Below, in pieces: positions 35,495-44,555 of a DNA stretch of 64,000 nt. Source of the stretch: Leucobacter weissii (GTDB taxonomy: Bacteria > Actinomycetota > Actinomycetes > Actinomycetales > Microbacteriaceae); the NCBI RefSeq assembly GCF_017565745.1, contig NZ_JAGDYM010000004.1, positions 124,001 to 188,000 of the forward strand, given 5' to 3'. Numbering within the stretch: position 1 is the stretch's first letter; the number at the start of each line of letters is the position of its first letter. The notes beneath the pieces are model-generated. The model ran no database searches. It was not told where the DNA came from and saw only the letters and a program-made list of their open reading frames with translations. A program made the position numbers and the translations under genes.

Positions 35495-36637
35495 ATGAGC
35501 GGTGCAGAAGCGGGCGAGACCGAGTTCGGCGCGGATGAGGATCCTGGCCGGGCGCGGGAGCCGGGGAACGCGGGCACAGGCGAACCGGGACAGCCGGGCG
35601 GGATCGCCGGTCTCGTGCGCTCGGTCGTGGCCTTCGCGCTGCGACGGCGGCTGGTGCGCGCCTACCTGCTCTACTCGGAGCATCGCGGGCCCGGACTGGC
35701 CGACAGCATCACCTACCGCGCCCTCTTCAGCGTCTTCGCGGCGCTGCTGCTCGGCTTCTCGCTCGCGGCCCTCTGGCTCGGCGGCAACCCTGAGGCCATG
35801 CGCACCCTCACCGAGACGCTCGACCGGGTCATCCCCGGCCTCACGGAGATCGTCGACCCGAGCCGCATCGACGCCCCCGCGAGCTTCACCGTCGTCGGCG
35901 CCATCTCGCTGATCGGCCTGCTCGGCGCCGCCATCAGCGCGATCGCCAGCCTCCGCATCGCCATCCGGGTCCTCGCCGACGAACTCCACGACGACGGCTT
36001 CTTCCTCTGGGTGCTGCTGCGCAATCTGCTGGTCGCCATCGGCTTCGGCGGACTCCTCGCGGTCGCGGCGGTGCTCAGCGTGCTCGGCTCCCAGGGCCTC
36101 GGCACCGTCGCCTCGTGGACCGGCGCGTCGCTGTCCGGCGGAGTGCTGGAGGTGCTCACCCGGATCGTCGGGGTGCTCATCGTGTTCGCGGTCGACACGA
36201 TCGCCCTCGCGATGGTGTTCCGGCTGCTCTCCGGGGTCTCGGCCCCCGCCCGAGCGCTCTGGGGCGGCGCGGCACTCGGCGGCGTCGGGCTGACGGTGCT
36301 CCAGGAGCTCTCGGGGCTGTTCGTGCGCGGAGCGGCCTCGAATCCGCTGCTCGCGTCCTTCGCCGCGCTCATCGCCCTGCTGCTGTGGTTCAACCTCTCG
36401 GCCCAGGTGATCCTGCTGGCGAGCAGTTACACCATCGTGGCGACCGCGGAATCCCACGATCGGGTGCGCGAGCGCTACGGCGCCAGCACCCTCGCCCAGC
36501 ATCGGCGGCGGCGTGCGGAGGATCTCGTCCACGCCGCCACGCGCGAGCTGCGGGCCGCCCAGGAGGCGGAACGGGCCGAGCGCGAGGCCGCGGACACGGG
36601 ACGTTCCGAGGCGAGCGACTCACGGCGCTCGCAGTGA
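35495..36637 (+). CDS. YihY/BrkB-family integral membrane protein
   Basis: 380 aa. An acidic, probably disordered start (1-40) precedes the family signature RGPGLADSITYRALFSVFAA and six predicted TM segments to residue ~320 (ending LIALLLWFNLSAQVILLASS, the conserved family C-motif). The tail from 325 is charged. Function is not established despite the old RNase BN label. The stop overlaps the GTG of the acyltransferase (GTGA). Confidence 0.9.
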   Translation: MSGAEAGETEFGADEDPGRAREPGNAGTGEPGQPGGIAGLVRSVVAFALRRRLVRAYLLYSEHRGPGLADSITYRALFSVFAALLLGFSLAALWLGGNPEAMRTLTETLDRVIPGLTEIVDPSRIDAPASFTVVGAISLIGLLGAAISAIASLRIAIRVLADELHDDGFFLWVLLRNLLVAIGFGGLLAVAAVLSVLGSQGLGTVASWTGASLSGGVLEVLTRIVGVLIVFAVDTIALAMVFRLLSGVSAPARALWGGAALGGVGLTVLQELSGLFVRGAASNPLLASFAALIALLLWFNLSAQVILLASSYTIVATAESHDRVRERYGASTLAQHRRRRAEDLVHAATRELRAAQEAERAEREAADTGRSEASDSRRSQ

Positions 36638-37896
36638 ATGCAACGCGCGCCGGCGAGCGTCTCAGCGGCGCCGACGAGGTCAACCTGCTGCTCGACCGCG
36701 GCGACAGCGTCTACGTGGTGACGGTTGCGGGAGCCCTGGGCCGTGGCGGCTTCGTCGGCCACGGAGCGACCGGCCGGGACGGCATCGACCTCGACGGACT
36801 CCGCGCGGGACTGGCGGCGCGCGTCGCCGCCGTGCCGCGCCTCAGCGCGACGGTGCGGGGGTCGTGGGGGCGGCACCGCTTCGAGCCCGGCGCCGTGGAC
36901 CTCGCCGAGCACGTGCGCCTCGCGGAGCCCGTCGACGGGCGCGCCGGCTTCGAGCGCCTCTGCGCGCGGCTCGCGACGACGCGTCTGCGGGCGGATGGTC
37001 CCCTGTGGGAGCTGCTCCTCGTGCCCGGCCTGCGGTCGGAGGGCCCGGTCGGCTGGGTGTTCCGCATTCACCACACCCTCGCCGACGGCACGAACGTCGC
37101 ACGGATCCTCGACGGGCTGTTCGACCCGGTGCCTCCGGGGGAGGATCCTCCGCAGCGGCCGCGCCGCACGGGATCCACGCCGGCCGGCTACTGGTCCGGT
37201 CTGCTCCGCGCCCTCGGGGAACGGATGCCGCGCACCGTCCTGCTCGGGCGCCTCGGCCTCGGGCGTGGGATCCGGGTGTTCTCGGTCGACCTGGCGGCCG
37301 TCGCCGAGCGCGCTCGATCCCGGGGCGCCACCGTCAACGACCTCGTGCTCGCCGCAGCCGGGGCGGGTGCCCGGAGCGCGTTCCTCGCGGCGGGCGAGGA
37401 CGTGCCGGAAGCGCTGCCGGTGTCGGTGCCCGTCGTGCTGCCGGCGAACGCGTCGGTCGCGAATCAGGTGTCGGCGGTCGTCGTGCGGATCCCGCTGCGC
37501 GAGGCGCCGTTGGACGAACTCCTGCCCGCCGTGGCGGGGATCTCGCGCGAGGCGGTCGCCCGCACGCGGGCCCAGGGCCTGCCGTGGTTCGCCGGCACGC
37601 GGCTGGGCGGCCTGGTGATGCGCTGGTTCGTCGCGCGCCAGAGGATGACCGCCCTGCTGACGACCAACGTCCGCGGCCCGGCGCGGACGCGGACGCTCTG
37701 CGGCGCACCCGTGGAGGCGGTCTGGGCGCTTCCCGTGCTCGGCGGGAACGTGCGGACGGGCGTCGCCGTCGTGTCCTACGCGGGGACGCTGACGTGCTGC
37801 GTGCTCTGGAGCGATCGGCTGGGCGACGCCGGCGCGGCGTTCGCCGCGGGGATGCGGGCGGCGCTGCTCACCGCAGAGGATCGCCGCCGGAGCTGA
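36634..37896 (+). CDS. WS/DGAT-family acyltransferase
   Basis: 420 aa from GTG 36634, which overlaps the BrkB-family stop codon by 4 nt. The catalytic HHxxxDG motif is intact (HHTLADG, residues 146-152). VNDLVLAAAGAGARS and the late NVRGPARTRTLCG segment fit the family. Wax-ester/diacylglycerol acyltransferases esterify long-chain alcohols or diacylglycerol with acyl-CoA; in actinobacteria they make storage lipid or modify envelope lipids. The 3' end overlaps the opposite-strand DUF4031-HD gene by 29 bp. Confidence 0.87.
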   Translation: MNATRAGERLSGADEVNLLLDRGDSVYVVTVAGALGRGGFVGHGATGRDGIDLDGLRAGLAARVAAVPRLSATVRGSWGRHRFEPGAVDLAEHVRLAEPVDGRAGFERLCARLATTRLRADGPLWELLLVPGLRSEGPVGWVFRIHHTLADGTNVARILDGLFDPVPPGEDPPQRPRRTGSTPAGYWSGLLRALGERMPRTVLLGRLGLGRGIRVFSVDLAAVAERARSRGATVNDLVLAAAGAGARSAFLAAGEDVPEALPVSVPVVLPANASVANQVSAVVVRIPLREAPLDELLPAVAGISREAVARTRAQGLPWFAGTRLGGLVMRWFVARQRMTALLTTNVRGPARTRTLCGAPVEAVWALPVLGGNVRTGVAVVSYAGTLTCCVLWSDRLGDAGAAFAAGMRAALLTAEDRRRS

Positions 37897-38908
37897 GCAG
37901 CTCCGCGACCTCGCGCTCGACGTTCGCGCGGGCGCGTTCCTCCCAGAGCCGCTGCGCCGCGTCGCTGCGGTAGATCATCGGCCGCTCCAGGTAGCCGCGG
38001 AGGATGCCCGCGCGCCCGGCGGCGAAATCCGCGGCCGGGACGTGCGCGTACTCTGCGCGCACCGCCCTCGCGTACTGGTCGTAGCGGGGCGCGGGCGACG
38101 CGAAGATCGCGAGATCCGCGTCGAGCAGGTGGGCGAGCGCCGGGTCGGGATCCGCGATCGACCGGGCCGGCGTCGTCTCGACGATCAGCGAGCCCACCAG
38201 CCTGATCGTGCCCGGTTCGAGGTCGAAAGCGCTGAGCGCGCCGGTCGCGATCCGCGCCGATTCGACCTCGTCGGTGTCAGCCGCCAGGCGGGCCTGCGGC
38301 CCGGCGGAGTCGGTTGCCGAGCGGCCCTCCGGCCCGGTGCCGCCGCGGCCCGCGTACACGGCGTCGTGGAACCAGGCCGCGAGCAGCGTCGCGGGGGAGA
38401 GGCGCTCGCCGCGGATCGCGAGGTGGTCGAGTGCGAGCAGCACGTCCTCAAGGTGCCGCTCGTCGTGGTAGCGGCGGTGCGGCTCGTTCCAGCGCGCGAG
38501 CAGATCGTCGCCGAGGCGCTGCCAGTCGTCGGCCTGCCGCCGCCGGTGGCGGTCGCGGTGCGCTGCGCCACCGACGCCGATCAGTGCGCCGAGGCCCGTC
38601 CACTCGGCGCGCAGATACTGCCGGCGCCGCACCGGCCGCACCGCGTCGCGCTCCTTCTGCCGCACGCGCAGACCGGCGTCGCGCAGGCGGTGCACGATGT
38701 CCTTCGGCCCCACCGGGCGGGCGCCGAGCGCGACGGCGCGCTCGTACAGTCGCGCCGGCACGTCGTAGTGGTCGAGATCGAAGCTGCGCCGGGGCAGCGG
38801 CAGGCGCCCGGCGAAGACGTGCAGCTCGTCGTAGTCGCGGTCCGAGACGAGGTGGCTCCAGAGGGTGCCGCCGGTGGGCCAGCCGGGCGGGTCGATGAGG
38901 ATCGCCAT
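37868..38908 (-). CDS. DUF4031-HD domain fusion protein
   Basis: 346 aa. Residues 1-~85 are a DUF4031 domain (MAILIDPPGWPTGGTLWSHL; SDRDYDELHVFAG; RSFDLDHYDVP). Residues ~130-330 resemble the predicted metal-dependent HD phosphohydrolases: RRYHDERHLEDVLLALDHL, then LAAWFHDAVYAG (the HD pair) and a later Asp-rich DADLAIFASP. An Arg-rich linker joins them. The HD part probably hydrolyses a phosphate ester or nucleotide; DUF4031 has no known role. ATG 38908 is 7 nt after TACGCT. It overlaps the WS/DGAT gene tail to tail. Confidence 0.85.
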   Translation of the reverse strand: MAILIDPPGWPTGGTLWSHLVSDRDYDELHVFAGRLPLPRRSFDLDHYDVPARLYERAVALGARPVGPKDIVHRLRDAGLRVRQKERDAVRPVRRRQYLRAEWTGLGALIGVGGAAHRDRHRRRQADDWQRLGDDLLARWNEPHRRYHDERHLEDVLLALDHLAIRGERLSPATLLAAWFHDAVYAGRGGTGPEGRSATDSAGPQARLAADTDEVESARIATGALSAFDLEPGTIRLVGSLIVETTPARSIADPDPALAHLLDADLAIFASPAPRYDQYARAVRAEYAHVPAADFAAGRAGILRGYLERPMIYRSDAAQRLWEERARANVEREVAELLSSGGDPLR

Positions 38909-38914
38909 CGCATC

Positions 38915-38920
38915 AGCGTA
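38915..38920 (-). promoter_or_regulatory. -10 element of a probable leaderless promoter (DUF4031-HD gene)
   Basis: TACGCT on the minus strand, six bases before ATG 38908. Confidence 0.4.
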
Positions 38921-39155
38921 GCGCGGCGCTCGCTTCGGCCCGGGATTCGATCCGGCACTCGTGACGTCTTTCCGGCCCGAGAACACCCCACTACTGCCGG
39001 ATCAACGGTCAAGGCACGAGGCACGGTCAGTGCGGACCCGAGCAGAGCCGGGCGATTAGCATGATGGTGGAACCCATCGCCGCACACTCTTCGCAGAAAC
39101 GAGTCACCGTGACCCCTCAGGATCCTCCGCTCGGCTCGTCGCCCGGTGCCGGCCG

Positions 39156-40163
39156 GTGCTCACCCGGGTGCTCGCCGACCTGCAGATCGGGACGGAGCGC
39201 GCGGTGCGGCGCAGGATCCTGCTGATCGTCTCGCTGCTGGTCGGCATCCCGTTCGCGGTGCTGCCGCACCTGGACCTGGTCGTCGTCGGCGTGATCCAGT
39301 CGCTGCAGGCGCTCGTGCCGGTCGCCTCGATCGTCGTCCTCGCCTGCGCGCTCGTCATGCTGGTGCTGCGGGCGTGGGGCGCCGCGGCGGTGCTCGCGGC
39401 GGCGGCGGTGGCCGGGGTGCTGCCGACCCTCACGCCGACGGGCGCCTTCGCCCAGGCGGACGGCGTCGCATGCGGTGCCGAGGCCGCCGCGTTTCGGGTG
39501 GTGTCGTTCAACGCCCAGTTCGGGGAGGCGGATCCCGGCCGGCTCGCCGCGCAGATCCGGGACGAGGATCCCGATGCCGTGATCCTCGTGGAGGCGACGG
39601 AGCCGCTGATCCGCGCGCTGCTCGTCGACGAGGGGCTCGCCGAGGCACTCCCCGAGCGCAGCGGCGAGGTGTCGACTGGTGGCGCGAGCGGCAGCGTGAT
39701 CCTCTCGGCGCATCCGCTGCGCGACGAGGATCGGGCGCCGGGCAGCGCCTTCGACCAGCCGACGGCCGTGGCCGCGGTGCCGGGCTTCGGCGATGTGCGG
39801 CTCGTCGCCGTGCACCCGCATCCGCCGATCCCGGGTGCGCGGCTCTGGCGCGACGGACTCGGGATGCTGGATCGCTGGCTGGAGGCCGCCCCGGACGAGA
39901 CGCTGATCGTGGCGGGGGATTTCAACGCGTCGTACGCGCATCCCGCGTTCCGGGAGCTGGCCGGCGGTTTCGTCAACGCCTCGGCCGCGGCGGGGCCGAT
40001 CCCGTGGCCCACCTGGCCCGAATCGGATCGGCCGATCCCCGCGTTCACGGCGATCGACCACGTGCTGGTGCGCGGGGGAGCGCCCGCGGAGTGGCGCAGC
40101 TTCGCGGTCGAGGGCAGCGACCACCGCGGCGTCGCGGCCGGGCTGCGCCTCTGCGGGGCGTGA
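39156..40163 (+). CDS. Membrane-anchored endonuclease/exonuclease/phosphatase (EEP) family protein
   Basis: 335 aa from GTG 39156. Three TM helices fill residues ~22-95, then a signal-like AFAQADG boundary. The EEP domain (residues ~105-335) faces outside: VVSFNAQFG, DAVILVEAT (metal-binding Glu), VAVHPHPPIPG, VAGDFNASY (catalytic Asp/Asn) and SDHRGVAAGL (catalytic His). The substrate may be a phosphodiester or phospholipid. The start is uncertain: no good RBS precedes 39156, and a second open frame at 39061-39150 would need a frameshift to join. Confidence 0.85.
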   Translation: MLTRVLADLQIGTERAVRRRILLIVSLLVGIPFAVLPHLDLVVVGVIQSLQALVPVASIVVLACALVMLVLRAWGAAAVLAAAAVAGVLPTLTPTGAFAQADGVACGAEAAAFRVVSFNAQFGEADPGRLAAQIRDEDPDAVILVEATEPLIRALLVDEGLAEALPERSGEVSTGGASGSVILSAHPLRDEDRAPGSAFDQPTAVAAVPGFGDVRLVAVHPHPPIPGARLWRDGLGMLDRWLEAAPDETLIVAGDFNASYAHPAFRELAGGFVNASAAAGPIPWPTWPESDRPIPAFTAIDHVLVRGGAPAEWRSFAVEGSDHRGVAAGLRLCGA

Positions 40164-40207
40164 GCGCCGCCCGGCCTTCCGCGAGCGCCGGGGCCGCCCG
40201 GCGTTCC

Positions 40208-40288
40208 GCGAGTGGGACGTTGTTTCGCGAGAGTGCCCCCGTTGCGCGGTCGAAACCGGGTACTCTCGCGCAATCGGGTCCCATTCGC
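40208..40288. repeat. Palindromic intergenic element, copy B
   Basis: Outer arms GCGAGTGGGAC (40208-40218) and GTCCCATTCGC (40278-40288) have one mismatch. Inner arms CGCGAGAGT (40226-40234) and ACTCTCGCG (40262-40270) are perfect. The centre GCGGTCGAAACCGG (40246-40259) matches copy A at 10333-10346 in 13 of 14 bases. Confidence 0.65.
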
Positions 40289-40314
40289 GAGGCTGACCCC
40301 CGTTGCGCCCGGCG

Positions 40315-40731
40315 TCAGCCCTCGGCGGCGAGCAGGCGGTCGATCGCGTCGGCCGCCTGCTCGGCGAAGTCGGGCGGGGTGCTGCCCAGCATCCAGGTGA
40401 TCGACGGGAACGGGTCGTCCCCCGTCCACGACAGTTTCGCCGTGAATCCGTAGTCCGTGCGTTCGCCGCCGTAGGGTTCGTCGACATCGAGGATCAGCTC
40501 GATCGAGCGATCCCTGCCCAGGTGCAGCTGTGCGGGGAGCGGATCCGTGCGCAGTTCGTCCCGCAACTCCTCCAGATAGGTGTCCGACATCATCCCGCAG
40601 AGCGTCCCCTCGAACGGCCACGCCCGCACCCGGAACGTCAGGTTGTACGCCCACGGAACCTTGTCATCCGCCTCCGCCTCCACCACGAGACTGCTGCTCG
40701 ATTCTCCGAGGATCAAAATGGTTTCCGCCAT
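40315..40731 (-). CDS. Hypothetical protein, 138 aa
   Basis: I do not recognise this protein with certainty. It is acidic and predicted soluble, rich in beta strands (ETILILGESSSSLVVEAEAD; YNLTFRVRAWPFEGTL; IELILDVDEPYGG; YGFTAKLSW), ending in a helix. It could belong to small immunity-like or DUF6228-like proteins, but I cannot confirm this. The start has AAAGGA upstream. It lies 36 nt after the UGT stop, on the same strand. Confidence 0.7.
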   Translation of the reverse strand: MAETILILGESSSSLVVEAEADDKVPWAYNLTFRVRAWPFEGTLCGMMSDTYLEELRDELRTDPLPAQLHLGRDRSIELILDVDEPYGGERTDYGFTAKLSWTGDDPFPSITWMLGSTPPDFAEQAADAIDRLLAAEG

Positions 40732-40767
40732 GGTGTCCGTCCTTTCGCTGCGCGTCGATCGGATCGC

Positions 40768-42063
40768 TCAGCGCAATCGGCGATCGAGTCGACGACTGCG
40801 GTACGCGATCTCCGGCCCCGGCTCCGCCGGATGCGACGGCTCGGCCCGGCCCCGTTCGAGCGCGGATCCGATCGCCTGCGCGAGGTCGGCCGGGCTCGCC
40901 TCGTTGGGCGCCAGCGCGATCCCGAGCCCCGTGCGCTCCAGCGCCTCGGCGCCGGCGAACTGATCGGTGGAGAACGGCAGGACCACCAGCGGCACTCCGC
41001 AGGCGAGGGCCTCGGTCACACTGTTGTTGCCGCCGTGCGTCACCGCCGCCGCTGCGCGTTCCAGCAGCGTCAACTGGGGGAGGAAGCCGCGCACCAGCCA
41101 GTTCTCGGGCAGCGGGCCCAGCTCCTCGGGCGACGAGGATCCGTGGGCGATCGCCGCCCGCAGCCCGCGCTCGCGCAGGGCCGCGGCGACTCGGGCGAGC
41201 ACGTCGCCGCGCACGGAGAGGAAGCTGCCGAAGCTGACGTAGACGAAGGGCTCGTCGCTCTGCTCGAGCCAGGCCGCCACCTCGTCGTCGTGCCGCTCGG
41301 GCCGCAGCAGGGAGCCGACGAAGGTGTGCGGGGGCAGGAGCTCCCGGCGCTGCGGCGAGACCAGCGACTCCGGGTAGTTGAAGACGAGGAAGTCGCCGTG
41401 AGCGGCGAAGGCGTTCGCCGCGGGAGGCCGCTCGGGTGCCAGCTCGGCCAGCACCGCATTCCACTCGCGCGTGAACCGCTCGCTCACCTCGTCGCAGAGC
41501 TCGCGCAGCTCGTGCAGTTCGGCGGCGGCGGGCGCGAACGCCTCGGGCCAGGCGGGCGGAAAGCCGTAGACCTCGCCGGCCGCGGGCAGCGGCAGCGCCG
41601 TCGGATGCCCCAGCACGACGTCGATGTAGGGGATCTGCGCGGCTTCCACGGCGAGCCGGGCGCTGTACGCCAGGTGGTCGATGATGATCTCGTCCGGCGC
41701 GACCTCGTCGATGATCGACCGCACGGCCCGGGCCGAGCTCACCGGCTGCCACATCAGGTCGTGCAGCCGCGCGCGCGCCTGATAGGCGAGTGTCGGGATC
41801 ATGCCGTCGCGGGTCGCCTCGAAGAAGCCCCGCAGCACCTCGTCCTCGCCCTTCGGCTGATCCTCGGCCCGGATCGTGCCGGGATTCGATCCCTGGCTCA
41901 GCTGCAGCGGTGCGTGAGCGAAGCCGAACGACCTGACGATCTCGGCGGTCGCGGCGCCGGTGGCGACCACGACCCGGTGGCCGCGATCCTGCCAGGCCCG
42001 CCCCATCGACGCCAGGGGATAGAGGTGAGACGCGTAATCGGGGCTGATGATCAGCAGGGTCAC
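40768..42063 (-). CDS. UGT/MGT-type glycosyltransferase (GT1, GT-B fold)
   Basis: 431 aa from GTG 42063, which overlaps the stop of the preceding glycosyltransferase by 4 nt (GTGA). The N-terminal acceptor domain starts LIISPDYASHLYPLASMG. The C-terminal donor domain has VYVSFGSFLSV and the plant-secondary-product-like motif THGGNNSVTEALACGVPLVV, then PFSTDQFAGAEAL. It transfers an activated sugar to a small or lipid acceptor, as in macrolide or sterol glycosylation. Partnership with the HEAT-GT4 protein is implied by coupling. Confidence 0.92.
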   Translation of the reverse strand: MTLLIISPDYASHLYPLASMGRAWQDRGHRVVVATGAATAEIVRSFGFAHAPLQLSQGSNPGTIRAEDQPKGEDEVLRGFFEATRDGMIPTLAYQARARLHDLMWQPVSSARAVRSIIDEVAPDEIIIDHLAYSARLAVEAAQIPYIDVVLGHPTALPLPAAGEVYGFPPAWPEAFAPAAAELHELRELCDEVSERFTREWNAVLAELAPERPPAANAFAAHGDFLVFNYPESLVSPQRRELLPPHTFVGSLLRPERHDDEVAAWLEQSDEPFVYVSFGSFLSVRGDVLARVAAALRERGLRAAIAHGSSSPEELGPLPENWLVRGFLPQLTLLERAAAAVTHGGNNSVTEALACGVPLVVLPFSTDQFAGAEALERTGLGIALAPNEASPADLAQAIGSALERGRAEPSHPAEPGPEIAYRSRRLDRRLR

Positions 42064-44387
42064 GCCGCGGCCTCCTCTGCCGTTCCGGCTCGCGACGCGG
42101 CGTGCGTGCGGGCCACCGAGGCATAGATGCGCGTCAGATGCTCGGCCATGCTGCGGATCGAGAACCGCTCGGCGACCACGCTGCGGGCCCGCGCCATGCG
42201 CGCCTCTGGCCCGGGCTGCTCGGCGGCATCCAACGCCGTGGCGAGCGTCGCGCGCAGCGTCTCCACGTTCGAGGTGTCCGTCAGGAATCCGGTGTCGCCG
42301 TGATCGAGGTAGGTCGCCGGGCCGCCGCGCTCCGGTGCCACGACCAGCAGGCCGGTCGCCATGGCCTCCAGGATCGCCAGTCCGAACTCCTCTTTCAAAC
42401 TCGCGCAGGCGTAGACGCCGCGGGGTCTGACCCAGTCGGCCAGCCCGGATTGGGCAGCCGCGAGCCAGCGGACCGCGACCGAGTTGGGCTGATGCCCGGC
42501 CAGCAGCAGACCCTCCCGGGCGCGCTGCGCGGGGTCGATCAGTCGGTCGATCCGACGCAGCTGCTCGGCCTCGTCGGCGGACGGCCGTCGCAGGTCGCCG
42601 CCCACGATGAGGAGGTTGCAGCGCTCTCGGATCGTCGATCCGGCCCACGCCTCGACCAGCGAGGCCATCCCCTTCGCAGGGTGCAGCCGTCCCACGGTGA
42701 TCAGCAGCGGCAGCCCGCGTCGGCTCACCGGCAGCGGGGCCAGCACCTCGCGCAGCGCGCGGAGCGCCGCCGAGGGCTCGGCGCCGGCGTCGCCCGCCTC
42801 GCCGAGCCGGGCCTCTGCGACGGCAGCGTCGGCCACGGTCACGTCGATCCCCTCGGCGACCGCGCTGAAGCGCGTCGGATCCGCGCCGATGTCGATGCCG
42901 ACCAGGCGCCGGAAGTCGTCTCGCAGGTGTTCGCGCGGCATCAGCACCGTGTGCTGTGCGGAGTCGGCGAGCTCCCGCACCAGCCAGCTGCGGAACCAGA
43001 AGCGTTCCGCCTCATCCCACACCCCGAAGTTCTCCCGCGTCAGCTTGCCCGAGTGCTGCAACGACTCGATCAGCACGTGAGGATCGGGCGCGGCGGTGAA
43101 GACGACGGGGATCCGCAGATCCTGGGCCACCTGCCAGGCGGCGAAGGATCCGACGTCGGCCATTCGCAGATGGACCACATCGATCGGGCCGTGACGCCCG
43201 AGCTCCCGTGCGATGCCTCGCCGCGCAGCCACCAGATTGGACCAGGAGTCCTCGGTTCGCCTCACGGGCAGCGGCAGCGGCACGCCCGCATAGACGTGCC
43301 GGTGGGCCGCCCCTGCGGCGTGACGGGCTCCGGCATCGGTGCGATCGGATCTGGCATCGGCGTCGGCGTCGGAATCGGTGTGGTCGCCGGTGGGCGACGG
43401 GGCGGTGGTTGCTGTGCCGAGACCCCGCGACAGCGTGAGCACCCGGGCGACCCCGGGCAACGGCGGAGTCTCAGCGTCCGACCCAGCGCCCGATGCCGGG
43501 CCGTCGACGAGAGCGTTGCCCAGGCGCACGAGCAGGGTGGCGATGCCGCCGTTGTTGCCGCTGCCGACGCGGCGCAGCTCGGGATCGATGTCTGCGCCGA
43601 GAAACAGCTGCGCGATCCGCAGAGATCCGGCGCCGCGCGGGGCGTCGGCCGTGGTCGCGCCGGGCTGATCGGCCAGGTCCTCCAGGGCGAGCGCGGCGGT
43701 GTCGGAGAGGTCATCGCCGCGGGCACGGAGCTCCTCGAGTGCCGCCGTGATCCGTGCGGCGGCCGGCCGGCTGCCGAGCGCGGCGACGGCGGCGTGCCGC
43801 ACGGGTGCCTGCTCTTCCGCATCGCGGGCGATCCGGAGCAGGGGATCGGCCGATCCCGCGTGATGCAGCAGGCCGAGTGTCTCGATCAGGAGGCGGCGGG
43901 CGAGGGCGTCCTCATGCTGCACCAGAGTCGACCGCAGCCGGGCGGCGATCGCCGTTGACGCCGCCGCCGCGGCCCCCCAGAGCTGCAGCGTGCGCTGCGC
44001 CAGCATCCCGCCGAGGCCGCCGATGGTCAGCAGCTCGATCAGCGCGGCGAGCGACGCTTCACGGAAGGGCTGCTCTCCGGAGGCCCAGGCCGCGTGCTCC
44101 CGGATGAAGGTGCGCGGGTCCTCGAGCGCCGCATGCAGCGCGTCCTCGGCAACGGGGGAGTCGATCCGTGCCGCCGCGTGCACCGCAGCGATCGCCATGA
44201 CCTGGTCGCGGCCCGCGATCGCGGCGATCAGCGCGTCCACCGATGCTCGGTCGGCGGTGCGATCGGCCTCGGCGATCAGCTCCTGCGCCTGCGACAGGGC
44301 CCGGACGATGCTGCGCTCCTCACGCATTGCGGCCAACCGCTCCACCACTGCCATACGCGCCCCCGTCATCAGCAGAACCCGTCTCAT
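42060..44387 (-). CDS. HEAT-repeat/GT4 glycosyltransferase fusion
   Basis: 775 aa from the first ATG; ATG 44354 (12th residue, MAVVERLAAMREE) is an equally good start. Residues ~20-235 are Ala/Leu-rich helical pairs of the HEAT or PBS-lyase type (e.g. DALHAALEDPRTFIREHAAW; PVRHAAVAALGSRPAA). An Asp-rich linker lies at ~335-358. Residues ~250-750 form a GT-B transferase: SGNNGGIATLLVRLGNAL, VVHLRMADVGSFAAW, ITVGRLHPAKGM, SLKEEFGLAILEAMATGL and APERGGPATY. The E-x7-E donor site (EEFGLAILE) is intact. HEAT repeats probably dock a partner or scaffold. It is the first gene of a pair with the UGT. Confidence 0.88.
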   Translation of the reverse strand: MRRVLLMTGARMAVVERLAAMREERSIVRALSQAQELIAEADRTADRASVDALIAAIAGRDQVMAIAAVHAAARIDSPVAEDALHAALEDPRTFIREHAAWASGEQPFREASLAALIELLTIGGLGGMLAQRTLQLWGAAAAASTAIAARLRSTLVQHEDALARRLLIETLGLLHHAGSADPLLRIARDAEEQAPVRHAAVAALGSRPAAARITAALEELRARGDDLSDTAALALEDLADQPGATTADAPRGAGSLRIAQLFLGADIDPELRRVGSGNNGGIATLLVRLGNALVDGPASGAGSDAETPPLPGVARVLTLSRGLGTATTAPSPTGDHTDSDADADARSDRTDAGARHAAGAAHRHVYAGVPLPLPVRRTEDSWSNLVAARRGIARELGRHGPIDVVHLRMADVGSFAAWQVAQDLRIPVVFTAAPDPHVLIESLQHSGKLTRENFGVWDEAERFWFRSWLVRELADSAQHTVLMPREHLRDDFRRLVGIDIGADPTRFSAVAEGIDVTVADAAVAEARLGEAGDAGAEPSAALRALREVLAPLPVSRRGLPLLITVGRLHPAKGMASLVEAWAGSTIRERCNLLIVGGDLRRPSADEAEQLRRIDRLIDPAQRAREGLLLAGHQPNSVAVRWLAAAQSGLADWVRPRGVYACASLKEEFGLAILEAMATGLLVVAPERGGPATYLDHGDTGFLTDTSNVETLRATLATALDAAEQPGPEARMARARSVVAERFSIRSMAEHLTRIYASVARTHAASRAGTAEEAAA

Positions 44388-44555
44388 CAGCGATGAGACC
44401 CTGGGATGCCGATTTCAAGGTAGCAGCTATTCTCGCGGGGCTGATCCGCGCTTTCTTCGGCGCTCACCTTGTGGTATCGCGGCGGCTTTGTCAACGGTCT
44501 TGGCCGGCCGATCCGAAGCGGTCAGACTGATCCGGATGAACAGAGCGACCGCGAG

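Noticed and set aside
39061-39150. Alternative upstream start (ATG 39061) for the EEP protein
   Set aside because: It lies in a different frame from the EEP domain and would require a frameshift; kept only as an uncertainty note.
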